From positions 1 through 64,000 of the forward strand of contig CAYQBY010000005.1 of assembly GCA_964415865.1 (NCBI GenBank): 64,000 nucleotides of DNA, in the 5' to 3' direction. The position numbers and the translations under genes were made by a program. The notes beneath the pieces are model-generated. The model was given only the letters and a program-made list of their open reading frames with translations, was not told the DNA's origin and did no database searches. This document shows, in pieces, positions 16,505-25,540 of the stretch (the stretch's first letter is position 1; every line of letters begins with the position of its first letter). The stretch comes from Thiopontia sp964415865. Its GTDB lineage: Bacteria; Pseudomonadota; Gammaproteobacteria; GCF-002020875.

Positions 16505-17071
16505 TTACCTGATCATAATTGCAGCAAAATCCTTTAATGGCGCAACCATGATGAATTCGGCAAGTTTGATTGCAAACAGTGCCAGAATTGGTGAGAAGTC
16601 AAACCCTCCAGTTGCTGGAAGCAGGCGTTGTACAGGTTGCATTATTGGGTCTGTTAGTTGATTCAGTAGAGATATACCGGGGTGGCTGGTCTGTGGTTGA
16701 AGCCAGCTTAGGACCACCAGAATAATAATGGACCAGGTAAAGATGCCGGCAGCTGATGAGAGTATATCTGCGACTGCAATCAGAAGAAGCCCCAGAGGAT
16801 TGGTCTCAATTCCATACAGTATTGTGGTAGAGAGCAGCTGCAGAGTCAGCAATATGGTGAGTGAGGCGCCATCTATACGTCTGCTGGATGGTAGAAACCC
16901 GCGCAATGGACGTAGTAGAGGGTCACTTATGCGTGAGACTGTCTGGGAGATTGGATTATAGAAATCAACGCGCATCAACTGGAACAGAAAGCGCAACAGG
17001 GCTATCAGGGTAAAGAGAGAGAATATTGTATGCAACAGAAATAGACCTGCGCTTGAAGTATTAGACATCAT
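16505..17071 (-). CDS. yggT: YggT family integral membrane protein
   Basis: This 188-residue protein contains two copies of the YggT repeat, each with two hydrophobic helices and the P-I-S-Q-T-V-S/P-x-L-R-P-L-R pattern (NPISQTVSRISDPLLRPLRGFLP near 37-60; SLLNQLTDPIMQPVQRLLP near 134-152). YggT proteins are widely conserved beside proC and are linked to osmotic or K+ stress, but their molecular role is not settled. It starts 6 bp after proC. Two in-frame ATGs (17071 and 17068) begin the ORF and I cannot choose between them. Confidence 0.88.
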   Translation of the reverse strand: MMSNTSSAGLFLLHTIFSLFTLIALLRFLFQLMRVDFYNPISQTVSRISDPLLRPLRGFLPSSRRIDGASLTILLTLQLLSTTILYGIETNPLGLLLIAVADILSSAAGIFTWSIIILVVLSWLQPQTSHPGISLLNQLTDPIMQPVQRLLPATGGFDFSPILALFAIKLAEFIMVAPLKDFAAIMIR

Positions 17072-17077
17072 GATTCG

Positions 17078-17905
17078 TTACCCTTTTCCAAGGATCTCTG
17101 CCAACTCTATGGAGCGATCTCGTGCTGCAGAGAGTGACTTGGATACCAGTCTCTCAAAGCCTCCATCCTGAAAAGTATTTATTGCCCTCTCAGTGGTGCC
17201 ACCAGGTGACGTTACTTTGCTACGTAGTTCACTACTGCTATCTGGGCTCTCCAGAGCCATTTTTGCAGCACCAAATGCGGTCTGGATTGTCAGCATGCGG
17301 GCAGTATCCTCTGGTATGCCCATTTCAACCCCCGCAGCCTCCATCGCCTCCATCAACAGAAAGAAGTAGGCTGGACCGCTACCTGAGAGTGCGGTGACAG
17401 CATCCAGTTGATCCTCTTGATCCATCCAGGCAGTAATTCCGACCGAGCGCATAATGGATTCAGCAAGATCTTTCTGTTCAGCAGAGACAATATGGTTGGC
17501 ATAGAGGCCTGTAGCCCCGCTCTGAAGTAATGCTGGAGTGTTAGGCATGGTACGGACAATTGCACTATCCCCCCCAAGCCATCTTTGCAGGGCGCTCTCT
17601 CTGATGCCGGCGGCAATCGAGATAATTAGCGGTGATCCACTTTTGCTGTTACCAATCTCTGTAGCGACATCAGCCATGATCTGAGGTTTGACTGCCAACA
17701 CAATAGCATCAACGCCCTTTATGGCTGCAATATTGTCAGAGAGAAATGGTGTTATTCCAAACTCTTTTTCCATTGCGTCCAGAGAGTTCTGCTTTGGATC
17801 AGATACATGGATATTTGATCCTGGACAGTTTCCAGCGACCAGTCCACCAATTAGGCTGAAGGCCATGTTGCCGCCACCAATAAATGCAATTTTGCTATCT
17901 TTCAT
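17078..17905 (-). CDS. proC: Pyrroline-5-carboxylate reductase
   Basis: ProC reduces pyrroline-5-carboxylate to proline with NAD(P)H. The 275-residue protein has the N-terminal dinucleotide fold IAFIGGGNMAFSLIGGL, VRTMPNTPALL near 115-125, and the helical C-terminal dimer domain with ALSGSGPAYFF and KVTSPGGTTERAI. It is the first gene of a proC-yggT unit, with metX-metW about 75 bp further on, and diverges from a HesB-like gene. Confidence 0.96.
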   Translation of the reverse strand: MKDSKIAFIGGGNMAFSLIGGLVAGNCPGSNIHVSDPKQNSLDAMEKEFGITPFLSDNIAAIKGVDAIVLAVKPQIMADVATEIGNSKSGSPLIISIAAGIRESALQRWLGGDSAIVRTMPNTPALLQSGATGLYANHIVSAEQKDLAESIMRSVGITAWMDQEDQLDAVTALSGSGPAYFFLLMEAMEAAGVEMGIPEDTARMLTIQTAFGAAKMALESPDSSSELRSKVTSPGGTTERAINTFQDGGFERLVSKSLSAARDRSIELAEILGKG

Positions 17906-18079
17906 GATAGATGATTCTATCGTTCGTACAGTAACTTGGCTAGAGAATCTGTATCTGCACGAACTTATCTACACTCCTCTCTGTTATTTCACACTAAAAC
18001 AGTCAAGAAATGCTTTTCCTCAACAGATAAGGTGGTACAATTAGGCGATCCTAATGAATTGAAAAAGAGGTTTAGAGTA

Positions 18080-18442
18080 ATGGCAGTAGCAGTAAGTGAT
18101 GAGTTTAAGGTTTCTAGTGATGCAGAGCAGCAGTTGGCAGCTTTGCTGAAGAGTGAGGATAATGAGGAGATCAAGGGTGTACGTATCTATGTTGCTGGTA
18201 GTGGATGCAGTGGTACTCAGTGGGGAATGACCTTTGCCGACTCAGTAGAGGATGAGGATGCAGTACTGGAGTCTGATGCACTGAATATTTATGTTGATCC
18301 GCAGTGTCTGGCGACACTTGATGGTGTGGAGATTGATTATGTCAATGGTCCACAAGGGCCTAGCTTTGTCTTTAATAACACCAAGGCACCTGCTGATAGC
18401 GGCTGTGGAACCTGTGGCTCTGCAGGGGGTGGCTGTTCATAA
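18080..18442 (+). CDS. HesB/IscA-like iron-sulfur carrier family protein
   Basis: The 120-residue protein resembles A-type Fe-S scaffold/carrier proteins: SDEFKVSSDAEQQLAALL at the start, G-V-R-I-Y-V-A-G-S-G-C-S-G-T in the middle, and a Cys-rich end. The usual C-terminal C-G-C is replaced by CGTCGSAGGGC, giving three closely spaced cysteines plus C44 in SGCSG and C74 in DPQCL. The frame is open from 17936, but ATG 18080 has AAAGAGG about 9 bases upstream and starts at the conserved domain. A terminator follows. It is not erpA or iscA proper, and no isc/suf genes adjoin it, so its cluster and partners are unknown. Confidence 0.7.
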   Translation: MAVAVSDEFKVSSDAEQQLAALLKSEDNEEIKGVRIYVAGSGCSGTQWGMTFADSVEDEDAVLESDALNIYVDPQCLATLDGVEIDYVNGPQGPSFVFNNTKAPADSGCGTCGSAGGGCS

Positions 18443-18466
18443 CGGCAATTCTGCTAACTGATAGAT

Positions 18467-18497
18467 AAAAAAGCCCGGATTTGCTCCGGGCTTTTTT
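18467..18497 (+). terminator. Intrinsic terminator after the HesB-like gene
   Basis: A 13-bp stem (18467-18479 with 18485-18497, core GCCCGGA/TCCGGGC) has a 5-base loop and ends in six Ts. It is symmetric enough to work on both strands and separates the HesB-like gene from convergent hemJ. Confidence 0.9.
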
Positions 18498-18536
18498 ATG
18501 GCTGTAAATAGGATTACACACCGCAACAGGCGTGGC

Positions 18537-19040
18537 TTACAAGGGTGGTTTTACCACAACCAGCACAATTACTCCGATCAGAATTAGTGTTGGTATCTCA
18601 TTAAAGAATCGATAGTAGGTGTGGCTCTTTTGGTTGTCTCCTCTCTTGAATATATTAAGGTAATTCCAGCACTGGTAGTGGTATATAACTAGCAGTAGAA
18701 CCAGTCCAAGTTTTATATGGAGCCATCCAGGTATCACCCACTGCCATAGATCAACCATCCAGAATCCAGCTAATATAGTAAGTACCATTGCGGGTGTCAT
18801 GATGTAGTAGAAGAGTTTATGCTCCATGATCTTAAGATTCTGATCTACAGCATCTTCATCAGTCATTGCATGGTAGACAAATAGGCGGGGCAGATAGAAT
18901 AGCCCCGCAAACCAGGAGATAAGAGCTAGGAGGTGGATAACCTTGGCGGTAGCAAAGCTCTCTCTGAAAAATAGAAAGAGGGAGCCAATGACCACTGCCA
19001 GAATTATTGGTTGAGCTATTTTCAGGGCTGCCTTATTCAT
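18537..19040 (-). CDS. hemJ: Protoporphyrinogen IX oxidase HemJ
   Basis: HemJ performs the penultimate step of heme synthesis in organisms lacking HemG or HemY. The 167-residue protein has four to five membrane helices and the family motifs: HLLALISWFAGLFYLPRLFVYH near 36-57 with conserved His, MEHKLFYYIMTPAM near 71-84, WLHIKLGLVLLLVIYHYQCW, and a late RFFNEIP. Heme demand fits the bc1 complex encoded in this window. The family was long annotated UPF0093/CopD-like. It lies 15 bp downstream of a HAD phosphatase gene on the same strand. Confidence 0.88.
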   Translation of the reverse strand: MNKAALKIAQPIILAVVIGSLFLFFRESFATAKVIHLLALISWFAGLFYLPRLFVYHAMTDEDAVDQNLKIMEHKLFYYIMTPAMVLTILAGFWMVDLWQWVIPGWLHIKLGLVLLLVIYHYQCWNYLNIFKRGDNQKSHTYYRFFNEIPTLILIGVIVLVVVKPPL

Positions 19041-19055
19041 TGCTAACTACCTATA

Positions 19056-19718
19056 TTAAATCTGGTTGCGTAGAGAGAGAATCTGCCACCCTCTCTCTTT
19101 GGCTATACTCATCAGCTTTTCATCTGGATCGACAGCCACAGGATTATCGACAATATTCAGTAGAGGAAGGTCGTTATGGGAGTCACTATAAAAATAGCTA
19201 TCTTTCATGGATATCTCTCTCTGTTGCAGCCACTCATTGAGGCGATCAATTTTTCCTTCCTGGTAAGAGGGTAGTCCATCTACTGCCCCACTGTATTCTC
19301 CATTTATAATTTCTGGATCAGTAGCGATAAGATCTGTAATCCCAAGTATTGAGGCAATTGGTTCTGTAATAAATCTGTTAGTTGCTGTAATAATCAACAA
19401 GGTGTCCCCCTTATGGCGATGAGTGTTGATTAACTCTGTAGCCATGGGAAGAAGAATAGGTCGGATCTCCTCATCAATAAAATCCTCACGCCACCGTTTT
19501 AGCGTCATCAATGGATGGTTGGCAAGTGGTTCAAGCTGGAACTCAAGCCAGTCATGAATATTCAGGTTGCCTTGCTGATACTCCTTATAAAAATGGTCAT
19601 TCTCTTTTTGATAAAGCTCACCATCTACATGGTTATGACGAACCAGAAATTCCCCCCACAGGTGGTCGCTATCCCCGCCAATTAGGGTGTTGTCGAGATC
19701 AAAAATAGCCAGTGCCAT
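19056..19718 (-). CDS. HAD-IB superfamily hydrolase, phosphoserine phosphatase-like
   Basis: This 220-residue HAD phosphatase starts at ATG 19718 with the nucleophile motif FDLDNT (D7, D9). The frame stays open to 19820, but the extra 34 residues precede the conserved fold and are unlikely. Motif II is LLIITATN, the Lys is in the QEGKIDRL region, and motif IV is YSDSHNDLPLL. The pattern fits the HAD-IB group (SerB-like and CicA-like), often labelled histidinol- or phosphoserine-phosphatase-like; substrate is unknown. It is divergent from rppH and followed at 15 bp by hemJ. Confidence 0.82.
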   Translation of the reverse strand: MALAIFDLDNTLIGGDSDHLWGEFLVRHNHVDGELYQKENDHFYKEYQQGNLNIHDWLEFQLEPLANHPLMTLKRWREDFIDEEIRPILLPMATELINTHRHKGDTLLIITATNRFITEPIASILGITDLIATDPEIINGEYSGAVDGLPSYQEGKIDRLNEWLQQREISMKDSYFYSDSHNDLPLLNIVDNPVAVDPDEKLMSIAKERGWQILSLRNQI

Positions 19719-19820
19719 CAGCCTATTGTACAGGAAGCTCATCTGTTGCACTTCTATGATAGACTCCAATACAATACTGAAAACGTTTGATAACAAAAAT
19801 AATTTGCGTGGTTTGTACAA

Positions 19821-20357
19821 GTGATTGATGAAAGTGGATATCGTCCCAATGTAGGGATTATTGTCATCAATAGAGAGGGTAAGCTTTTCTGGGGGCGCCG
19901 CATTGGTCAGGATGGGTGGCAGTTTCCGCAGGGCGGTATTGATGAGAATGAGACCCCGAAAGATGCTCTATACCGAGAGCTGCACGAGGAGATCGGCCTG
20001 TTGCCAGAGCATGTTGAGCTGCTGGGACAGACTCGTGGCTGGCTCAAGTATCACCTGCCTAAACGTTGTATACGTGCCGGACAGAAGCCTCTCTGTATAG
20101 GACAGAAGCAAAAATGGTTTCTATTGCGCCTTGTATCACATGACTCAGAGGTAAGGCTTAATAGTGTGGATCATCCAGAATTCGATGCCTGGCGCTGGGT
20201 CGATTATTGGGACCCCATCGGGGATGTTGTCTACTTCAAACGTAGTGTCTACCGTAATGCTCTCTGTGAGCTATCTCATTTGGGGCTGCCGAAAGGCAGG
20301 CGCAGATTGCCTGACAAGTACCGGTTATCCTGCAGATCAAAAAATAGAAAACCTTAG
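19821..20357 (+). CDS. rppH: RNA pyrophosphohydrolase
   Basis: RppH removes pyrophosphate from the 5' end of transcripts and so triggers RNase E-dependent decay. The 178-residue Nudix protein starts at GTG with MIDESGYRPNVG, almost identical to E. coli. It has the Nudix box from residue 38 (GG, then RELHEEIGL) and the downstream QKQKWFLL and PEFDAWRWV segments specific to RppH. It is convergent with pyrC, 11 bp between stops. The C-terminus is short and basic. Confidence 0.95.
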   Translation: MIDESGYRPNVGIIVINREGKLFWGRRIGQDGWQFPQGGIDENETPKDALYRELHEEIGLLPEHVELLGQTRGWLKYHLPKRCIRAGQKPLCIGQKQKWFLLRLVSHDSEVRLNSVDHPEFDAWRWVDYWDPIGDVVYFKRSVYRNALCELSHLGLPKGRRRLPDKYRLSCRSKNRKP

Positions 20358-20368
20358 GGGTTCAGGTA

Positions 20369-21406
20369 TTACTGAACAAGGCTCCAGAGAATCTTCTCGT
20401 TGGCACGGAGCGGGACCAGAGTGTCATCGCCAAATGGTAGATCAGAAGGTACGGTCCACTCTCTCTTCTCCAGAGTGATTTTTCCCCTATTTCTGGATAG
20501 ACCATAAAAGTCTGCACCATGGAAGCTGGCAAACCCCTCCAGCTCGTCTAGAGCGCCGGCTTGATCGAAGGCCTCAGCATATAGTTCAATAGCTGCATGT
20601 GCTGTATACATTCCAGCACAACCACAACTACTCTCCTTGGTATTGCGGGCATGGGGTGCGCTATCAGTACCTAAAAAGAACTTGCTATTGCCGCTGGTTG
20701 CAGCCTTCACAAGTGCCGCTCTATGTTGCTCTCGCTTGAGAACGGGAAGACAGTAGTGGTGAGGATTAATGCCGCCACTGAATATATCGTTGCGATTCAT
20801 CAATAAATGGTGTGCGGTAATGGTTGCTGCAATATTTTCTGATGACTCCCGCACAAACTGGATACCATCTACAGTGGTGATATGTTCAAACACTATACGT
20901 AGAGATGGTAGCTTCTCGATAAGAGGAGCCAAGATTTGTTCAATAAAGATAGCCTCACGATCAAACAGATCAGTCTCTGGGTTGGTAACCTCACCGTGAA
21001 CCAGTAGCGGCAGATTGACATCTGCCATCATCTCCAGGGTATTCATGATATTTGATATATCGGTGACCCCGGAGTCAGAGTTGGTTGTTGCACCAGCTGG
21101 GTATAGTTTGAGTGCTGTAATCTGTCCACTATCAGCTGCTAACCGAATATCTTCTGGAGTCGTATTGTCCGTCAGGTAGAGTGTCATCAATGGCTCAAAG
21201 GCCATATGTTCCGGAATGTGACTGAGCACTCTATCCCTATACTGCAAAGCCTCGGTTACGGTTGTTACTGGAGTGGAAAGATTCGGCATCACAATGGCGC
21301 GACCAAAACGCTCTGCACTATCACCCACCACAGAGCCCATTGCATCACCATCCCTTAGATGGAGATGCCAGTCGTCGGGTTGTGTAATCGTGATGGAGTC
21401 AGGCAT
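20369..21406 (-). CDS. pyrC: Dihydroorotase
   Basis: PyrC cyclises carbamoyl-aspartate to dihydroorotate. The 345-residue protein matches the E. coli-type enzyme from its first residues: DDWHLHLRDG with zinc-ligand histidines near 13-15, the carbamylated-lysine region ITALKLYPAGATTNS (Lys near 99), VHGEVT near 136, FEHITT near 173, and FLGTDSAPH near 243-251. Transcribed alone, divergent from aceE across 161 bp. Confidence 0.96.
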   Translation of the reverse strand: MPDSITITQPDDWHLHLRDGDAMGSVVGDSAERFGRAIVMPNLSTPVTTVTEALQYRDRVLSHIPEHMAFEPLMTLYLTDNTTPEDIRLAADSGQITALKLYPAGATTNSDSGVTDISNIMNTLEMMADVNLPLLVHGEVTNPETDLFDREAIFIEQILAPLIEKLPSLRIVFEHITTVDGIQFVRESSENIAATITAHHLLMNRNDIFSGGINPHHYCLPVLKREQHRAALVKAATSGNSKFFLGTDSAPHARNTKESSCGCAGMYTAHAAIELYAEAFDQAGALDELEGFASFHGADFYGLSRNRGKITLEKREWTVPSDLPFGDDTLVPLRANEKILWSLVQ

Positions 21407-21567
21407 TGTTAAATCATGTCACAATTTTCCAGCTTTTGCCTCTAAAAATAAGAGGTTTCCTTGACCTATCCAGCCAAAAAAACGATCATACTATCCATTA
21501 ATATTGACTTATTCGGGGTGATGCCAGAATCGTCAATTGCCAACGACTTACATCCAAGAGGCTATCA

Positions 21568-24222
21568 ATGTCAGAGACGAGTGATAAGGATCCACAGGAG
21601 ACTCAGGAGTGGCTGGAGGCACTAGAGTCTGTTATTGAATTTGAGGGCACGGGCCGCGCTCACTATCTGATTGAGAAGATGATTGATCAGGCTCGCCGCT
21701 CCGGAGTCAACCTGCCATACAGCTCCAATACAGCCTACGTGAACACAATTCCTGTTGCCCAACAGGAGAGAATTCCGGGTGATCAATCACTGGAGCATAA
21801 GCTGCGTGCCTATATACGCTGGAATGCGATGGCAATGGTGGTCAAGGCTAACCACCGCCCAGGTAGTGTAGGAGGCCATATTGCCAGCTTTGCCTCTTCA
21901 GCAACATTGTACGATGTGGGTTTCAACCACTTCTTTCGCGGCAATGATGCAGACAAGGGTGGGGATCTGGTCTTCTTTCAGGGTCATATTGCTCCGGGAA
22001 TCTACTCCCGCGCCTATCTTGAGGGACGCATTACCAAGGAGCAGCTAGAGAATTTCCGTTTTGAATCAGATGGCAAGGGGATATCATCATATCCACACCC
22101 TTGGCTGATGCGTGACTTCTGGCAGTTCCCGACAGTCTCCATGGGGCTGGGGCCAATCCAGTCAATCTATCAGGCCCGCTTCATGAAGTACCTACATCAC
22201 CGCGAGGTACTGGATACAGAGGGGCGCCAGGTCTGGGCCTATCTTGGTGATGGCGAGATGGATGAGCCGGAGTCGCTGGGTGCGGTAACCCTGGCGGGGC
22301 GTGAGAAGCTCGATAATCTAACCTTTGTTATCAACTGTAACCTGCAGCGACTGGATGGCCCGGTTCGTGGTAATGGCAAGATTATCCAGGAGCTGGAAGC
22401 GCTATTCCGTGGGGCAGGCTGGAACGTGATAAAGGTTATTTGGGGCTCCGGTTGGGATGCCCTGTTGGCAAAAGACAAGAGCGGCCTGCTGCTGAAGCGG
22501 ATGGAAGAGGTGGTCGATGGTGACTACCAGGCCTACAAATCAAAGGATGGCGCTTTTGTTCGCGAACACTTCTTCGGTAAGTATCCAGAGCTGCTTGATC
22601 TAGTATCTGATATGACAGATCAGGATATCTGGAAGCTGCAGCGTGGTGGTCATGATCCCCGCAAAATTTATGCGGCCTACAGTGCAGCCAAGGCTCACAA
22701 GGGACAGCCCACGGTTATTCTGGCCAAGACGGTTAAGGGCTATGGAATGGGCGAGGCTGGTGAGGGGCAGAATGCAACCCACTCCCAGAAGAAGATGGGG
22801 CTGGAGCATATGCGCCGTTTCCGTGACCGCTTCAGTATTCCGGTCTCCGACGCGGAGATGGAGGAGATTCCATTCATCTGTCCGGAGAAGGATAGTGAGG
22901 AGCTTAAATATCTTCATGAGCGTCGCAAGGAGTTGGGCGGATATCTGCCAGAACGCAGGCAGGATGATGAGCCGCTGGAGATCCCTGGTCTGGAGGCCTT
23001 TGAGGCCCTTACCAAGGGTAGTGGCAAGCGGGAACTCTCCACCACCATGGCCTTTGTGCGCATGCTCTCCACTCTAGCGAGAGACAAGAAGATCGGCAAA
23101 CATGTGGTGCCAATCGTCCCGGATGAGGCCCGTACCTTCGGGATGGAGGGGATGTTCCGCCAGCTAGGCATCTACTCATCATCAGGCCAGCTCTATGAGC
23201 CTGAGGATTCCGACAAGGTGATGTGGTATCGCGAGGATACCAAGGGACAGATCCTCCAGGAGGGGATCAATGAGGCTGGCGCAATGGCGGAGTGGATGGC
23301 GGCAGCCACCTCCTATACCAACCACGGCATCAGCATGATTCCGTTCTATATCTACTACTCGATGTTTGGATTCCAGCGTATTGGCGATCTGGCGTGGGCA
23401 GCTGGTGATATGCAGGCACGTGGCTTCATGATAGGCGGAACTGCGGGCAGAACTACCCTTAATGGTGAGGGGCTACAGCACCAGGATGGCCACAGCCATA
23501 TCTTTGCCGGAACTATTCCCAACTGCATCTCCTATGACCCAACCTATACCTATGAGCTGGCAGTCATTATTCAGGACGGTCTGCGCCGGATGTATGCGGA
23601 GCAGGAGAATGTCTTCTACTACATAGCAGTGATGAATGAGAATTATGCCCACCCGGATATGCCGGAGGGTGTGGAAGAGGGGATCATCAAGGGTATCTAT
23701 CCACTTCGCAAGATGGAGAGCGGTAAGCTCCACGTTCAGTTACTGGGAAGTGGTGCCATCCTGCGTGAGGTAGAGGCGGCAAGTGAGATGCTGCAGTCAG
23801 ATTGGGGCGTCACCTCCGATATCTGGAGTGTTACCAGCTTTAATGAGTTGGCGCGAGAGGGACAGGATGTGGCACGCTGGAATCGACTCCATCCAACCGA
23901 GCCCCAGAGAGAGAGTTATGTTGCCAAATCACTGGCTGAAGCCAGTGGTCCTGTCATCGCCTCGACCGACTACATCCGCCTCTATGCAGAGCAGATTCGT
24001 GACTTTATCCCGGGCCATTATGAGACCCTGGGAACGGATGGCTTTGGGCGTAGTGATACCCGAGAGAAGTTGCGGGATTTCTTTGAGGTAGATCGAAATC
24101 ATGTGGTGGTGGCAGCACTGAAGGCGCTGGCAGATGAGGGTTCAATTGATAGCTCGGTGGTTGCAGAGGCGATCAGCAAGTATGGCATTGATGCGGATCG
24201 TGCCAATCCAGTGACTCGATAA
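21568..24222 (+). CDS. aceE: Pyruvate dehydrogenase E1 component, homodimeric
   Basis: AceE is the thiamine-diphosphate-dependent decarboxylase of the pyruvate dehydrogenase complex. The 884-residue length matches the homodimeric E. coli form. Visible motifs include GSVGGHIASFASSATLYDVG, the TPP/Mg2+-binding GDGEMDEPESLGA (about 227-239) ending near NCNLQRLDGPV, and C-terminal transketolase-type segments (GRTTLNGEGLQHQDGHSH). It is the first of three tightly spaced genes, with aceF starting 16 bp downstream, giving the complex from one transcript. Confidence 0.97.
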   Translation: MSETSDKDPQETQEWLEALESVIEFEGTGRAHYLIEKMIDQARRSGVNLPYSSNTAYVNTIPVAQQERIPGDQSLEHKLRAYIRWNAMAMVVKANHRPGSVGGHIASFASSATLYDVGFNHFFRGNDADKGGDLVFFQGHIAPGIYSRAYLEGRITKEQLENFRFESDGKGISSYPHPWLMRDFWQFPTVSMGLGPIQSIYQARFMKYLHHREVLDTEGRQVWAYLGDGEMDEPESLGAVTLAGREKLDNLTFVINCNLQRLDGPVRGNGKIIQELEALFRGAGWNVIKVIWGSGWDALLAKDKSGLLLKRMEEVVDGDYQAYKSKDGAFVREHFFGKYPELLDLVSDMTDQDIWKLQRGGHDPRKIYAAYSAAKAHKGQPTVILAKTVKGYGMGEAGEGQNATHSQKKMGLEHMRRFRDRFSIPVSDAEMEEIPFICPEKDSEELKYLHERRKELGGYLPERRQDDEPLEIPGLEAFEALTKGSGKRELSTTMAFVRMLSTLARDKKIGKHVVPIVPDEARTFGMEGMFRQLGIYSSSGQLYEPEDSDKVMWYREDTKGQILQEGINEAGAMAEWMAAATSYTNHGISMIPFYIYYSMFGFQRIGDLAWAAGDMQARGFMIGGTAGRTTLNGEGLQHQDGHSHIFAGTIPNCISYDPTYTYELAVIIQDGLRRMYAEQENVFYYIAVMNENYAHPDMPEGVEEGIIKGIYPLRKMESGKLHVQLLGSGAILREVEAASEMLQSDWGVTSDIWSVTSFNELAREGQDVARWNRLHPTEPQRESYVAKSLAEASGPVIASTDYIRLYAEQIRDFIPGHYETLGTDGFGRSDTREKLRDFFEVDRNHVVVAALKALADEGSIDSSVVAEAISKYGIDADRANPVTR

Positions 24223-24238
24223 TAGAGGGAATCAGATA

Positions 24239-25540
24239 ATGGCAGAGATAAGAGAGGTCACTGTTCCCGATATAGGGGACTTCCCGGAGGTTGAGGTAAT
24301 TGAGGTTTTGGTTGCTGTTGGAGATGAGATCGAACAGGAGGACTCCCTGATCTCCCTGGAGAGTGACAAGGCAACCATGGAGATACCCGCACCGTTTGAT
24401 GGGGTGGTGAAAGAGCTTAAGGTCTCTGTTGGAGACAAGGTCTCCGAGGGCGCGCTGATTATGATGGTGGAGGCATCTGAGGGGGCTACTGTTTCTGAGT
24501 CACCGATAGAATCGCCAACAGAGCCATCAGTAGATAGTGGTGCAGAACAGGGGCAAGCTGCTCCATCTTCTGTAGCAGTAACTCCTGCCCAGACACAGAC
24601 GGCCGCTCCGGCTGCACCAATTACTCCAGCAACGGGTGGAAAGGCACATGCATCTCCTGCGATTCGTCGTTTTGCCCGTGAACTCGGAGTGGTGCTCTCT
24701 CAGGTTGGGGGAACAGGTCCCAAAGGGAGAGTTCTTAAAGAGGATGTGAAGCAGTTTGTTAAGGCGGCACTCTCGGGTGGCGTTGCTCCACAGTCTGCGG
24801 GAAGCTCAATACCGGAAATCACACTTCCCGATTTCTCCAAATTCGGTGAGACTGAGGGTCAGCCACTATCCAGGATCAAGAAGATCTCCGGAAAGCATCT
24901 ACATGCGTGTTGGCTCAACATTCCCCATGTTACCCAGTTTGATGAGGCAGATATAACCAGGCTGGAGGAGTTCCGTCAGTCCAACAAGGAGGAGGCGGAG
25001 AAGAGGGGAGTAAGATTAACTCCGCTGGTATTCATCATGAAGGCGGTGGTTGCGGCCCTCAAGGAGTTCCCCCAGTTTAATGCATCTCTTGATCTTGACA
25101 ATGAGCAACTGATTATCAAGAGCTACTACAATATTGGGGTGGCGGTAGATACCCCGAATGGACTTATGGTTCCAGTAGTCAGGGAGGTGGATCGTAAGGG
25201 TGTCTACGATTTGGCGGAGGAGTTAATGGAGATTAGCTCACGTGCCCGCGATGGTAAATTGAAGGGTGATGATCTGCAGGGTGGAACCTTCTCCATCTCC
25301 AGTCTGGGCGGCATTGGAGGCACCCAGTTCACCCCTATTGTGAATGCCCCAGAGGTGGCAATACTTGGGGTTGCACGATCCCAGACCAAGCCGGTATGGA
25401 GTGGGACCGAGTTTGAGCCACGCCTGATGCTGCCGCTGGCACTCTCCTATGACCACCGTGTTATTGATGGTGCGGATGGTGCCCGTTTCATCACCAGACT
25501 TAACCAACTGCTTCGTGAATACTGCAAGGTACTACTCTGA
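24239..25540 (+). CDS. aceF: Pyruvate dehydrogenase E2, dihydrolipoamide acetyltransferase
   Basis: The 433-residue E2 forms the core of the complex. It has one N-terminal lipoyl domain (1-78, lipoyl Lys44 in ESDKATMEIP), an Ala/Pro/Thr-rich swinging linker (about 82-135), a peripheral-subunit-binding domain (about 138-172, ASPAIRRFARELGV) and the catalytic domain ending in DHRVIDG (H406, D410). E. coli AceF has three lipoyl domains; here there is one on E2 and a second on E3. Its stop overlaps the lpd start by one base. Confidence 0.96.
   Translation: MAEIREVTVPDIGDFPEVEVIEVLVAVGDEIEQEDSLISLESDKATMEIPAPFDGVVKELKVSVGDKVSEGALIMMVEASEGATVSESPIESPTEPSVDSGAEQGQAAPSSVAVTPAQTQTAAPAAPITPATGGKAHASPAIRRFARELGVVLSQVGGTGPKGRVLKEDVKQFVKAALSGGVAPQSAGSSIPEITLPDFSKFGETEGQPLSRIKKISGKHLHACWLNIPHVTQFDEADITRLEEFRQSNKEEAEKRGVRLTPLVFIMKAVVAALKEFPQFNASLDLDNEQLIIKSYYNIGVAVDTPNGLMVPVVREVDRKGVYDLAEELMEISSRARDGKLKGDDLQGGTFSISSLGGIGGTQFTPIVNAPEVAILGVARSQTKPVWSGTEFEPRLMLPLALSYDHRVIDGADGARFITRLNQLLREYCKVLL

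Noticed and set aside
21461..21492. TTGACC as a -35 element for aceE
   Set aside because: No acceptable -10 hexamer lies at 16-18 bp; the nearest candidate needs a 20-bp spacer.
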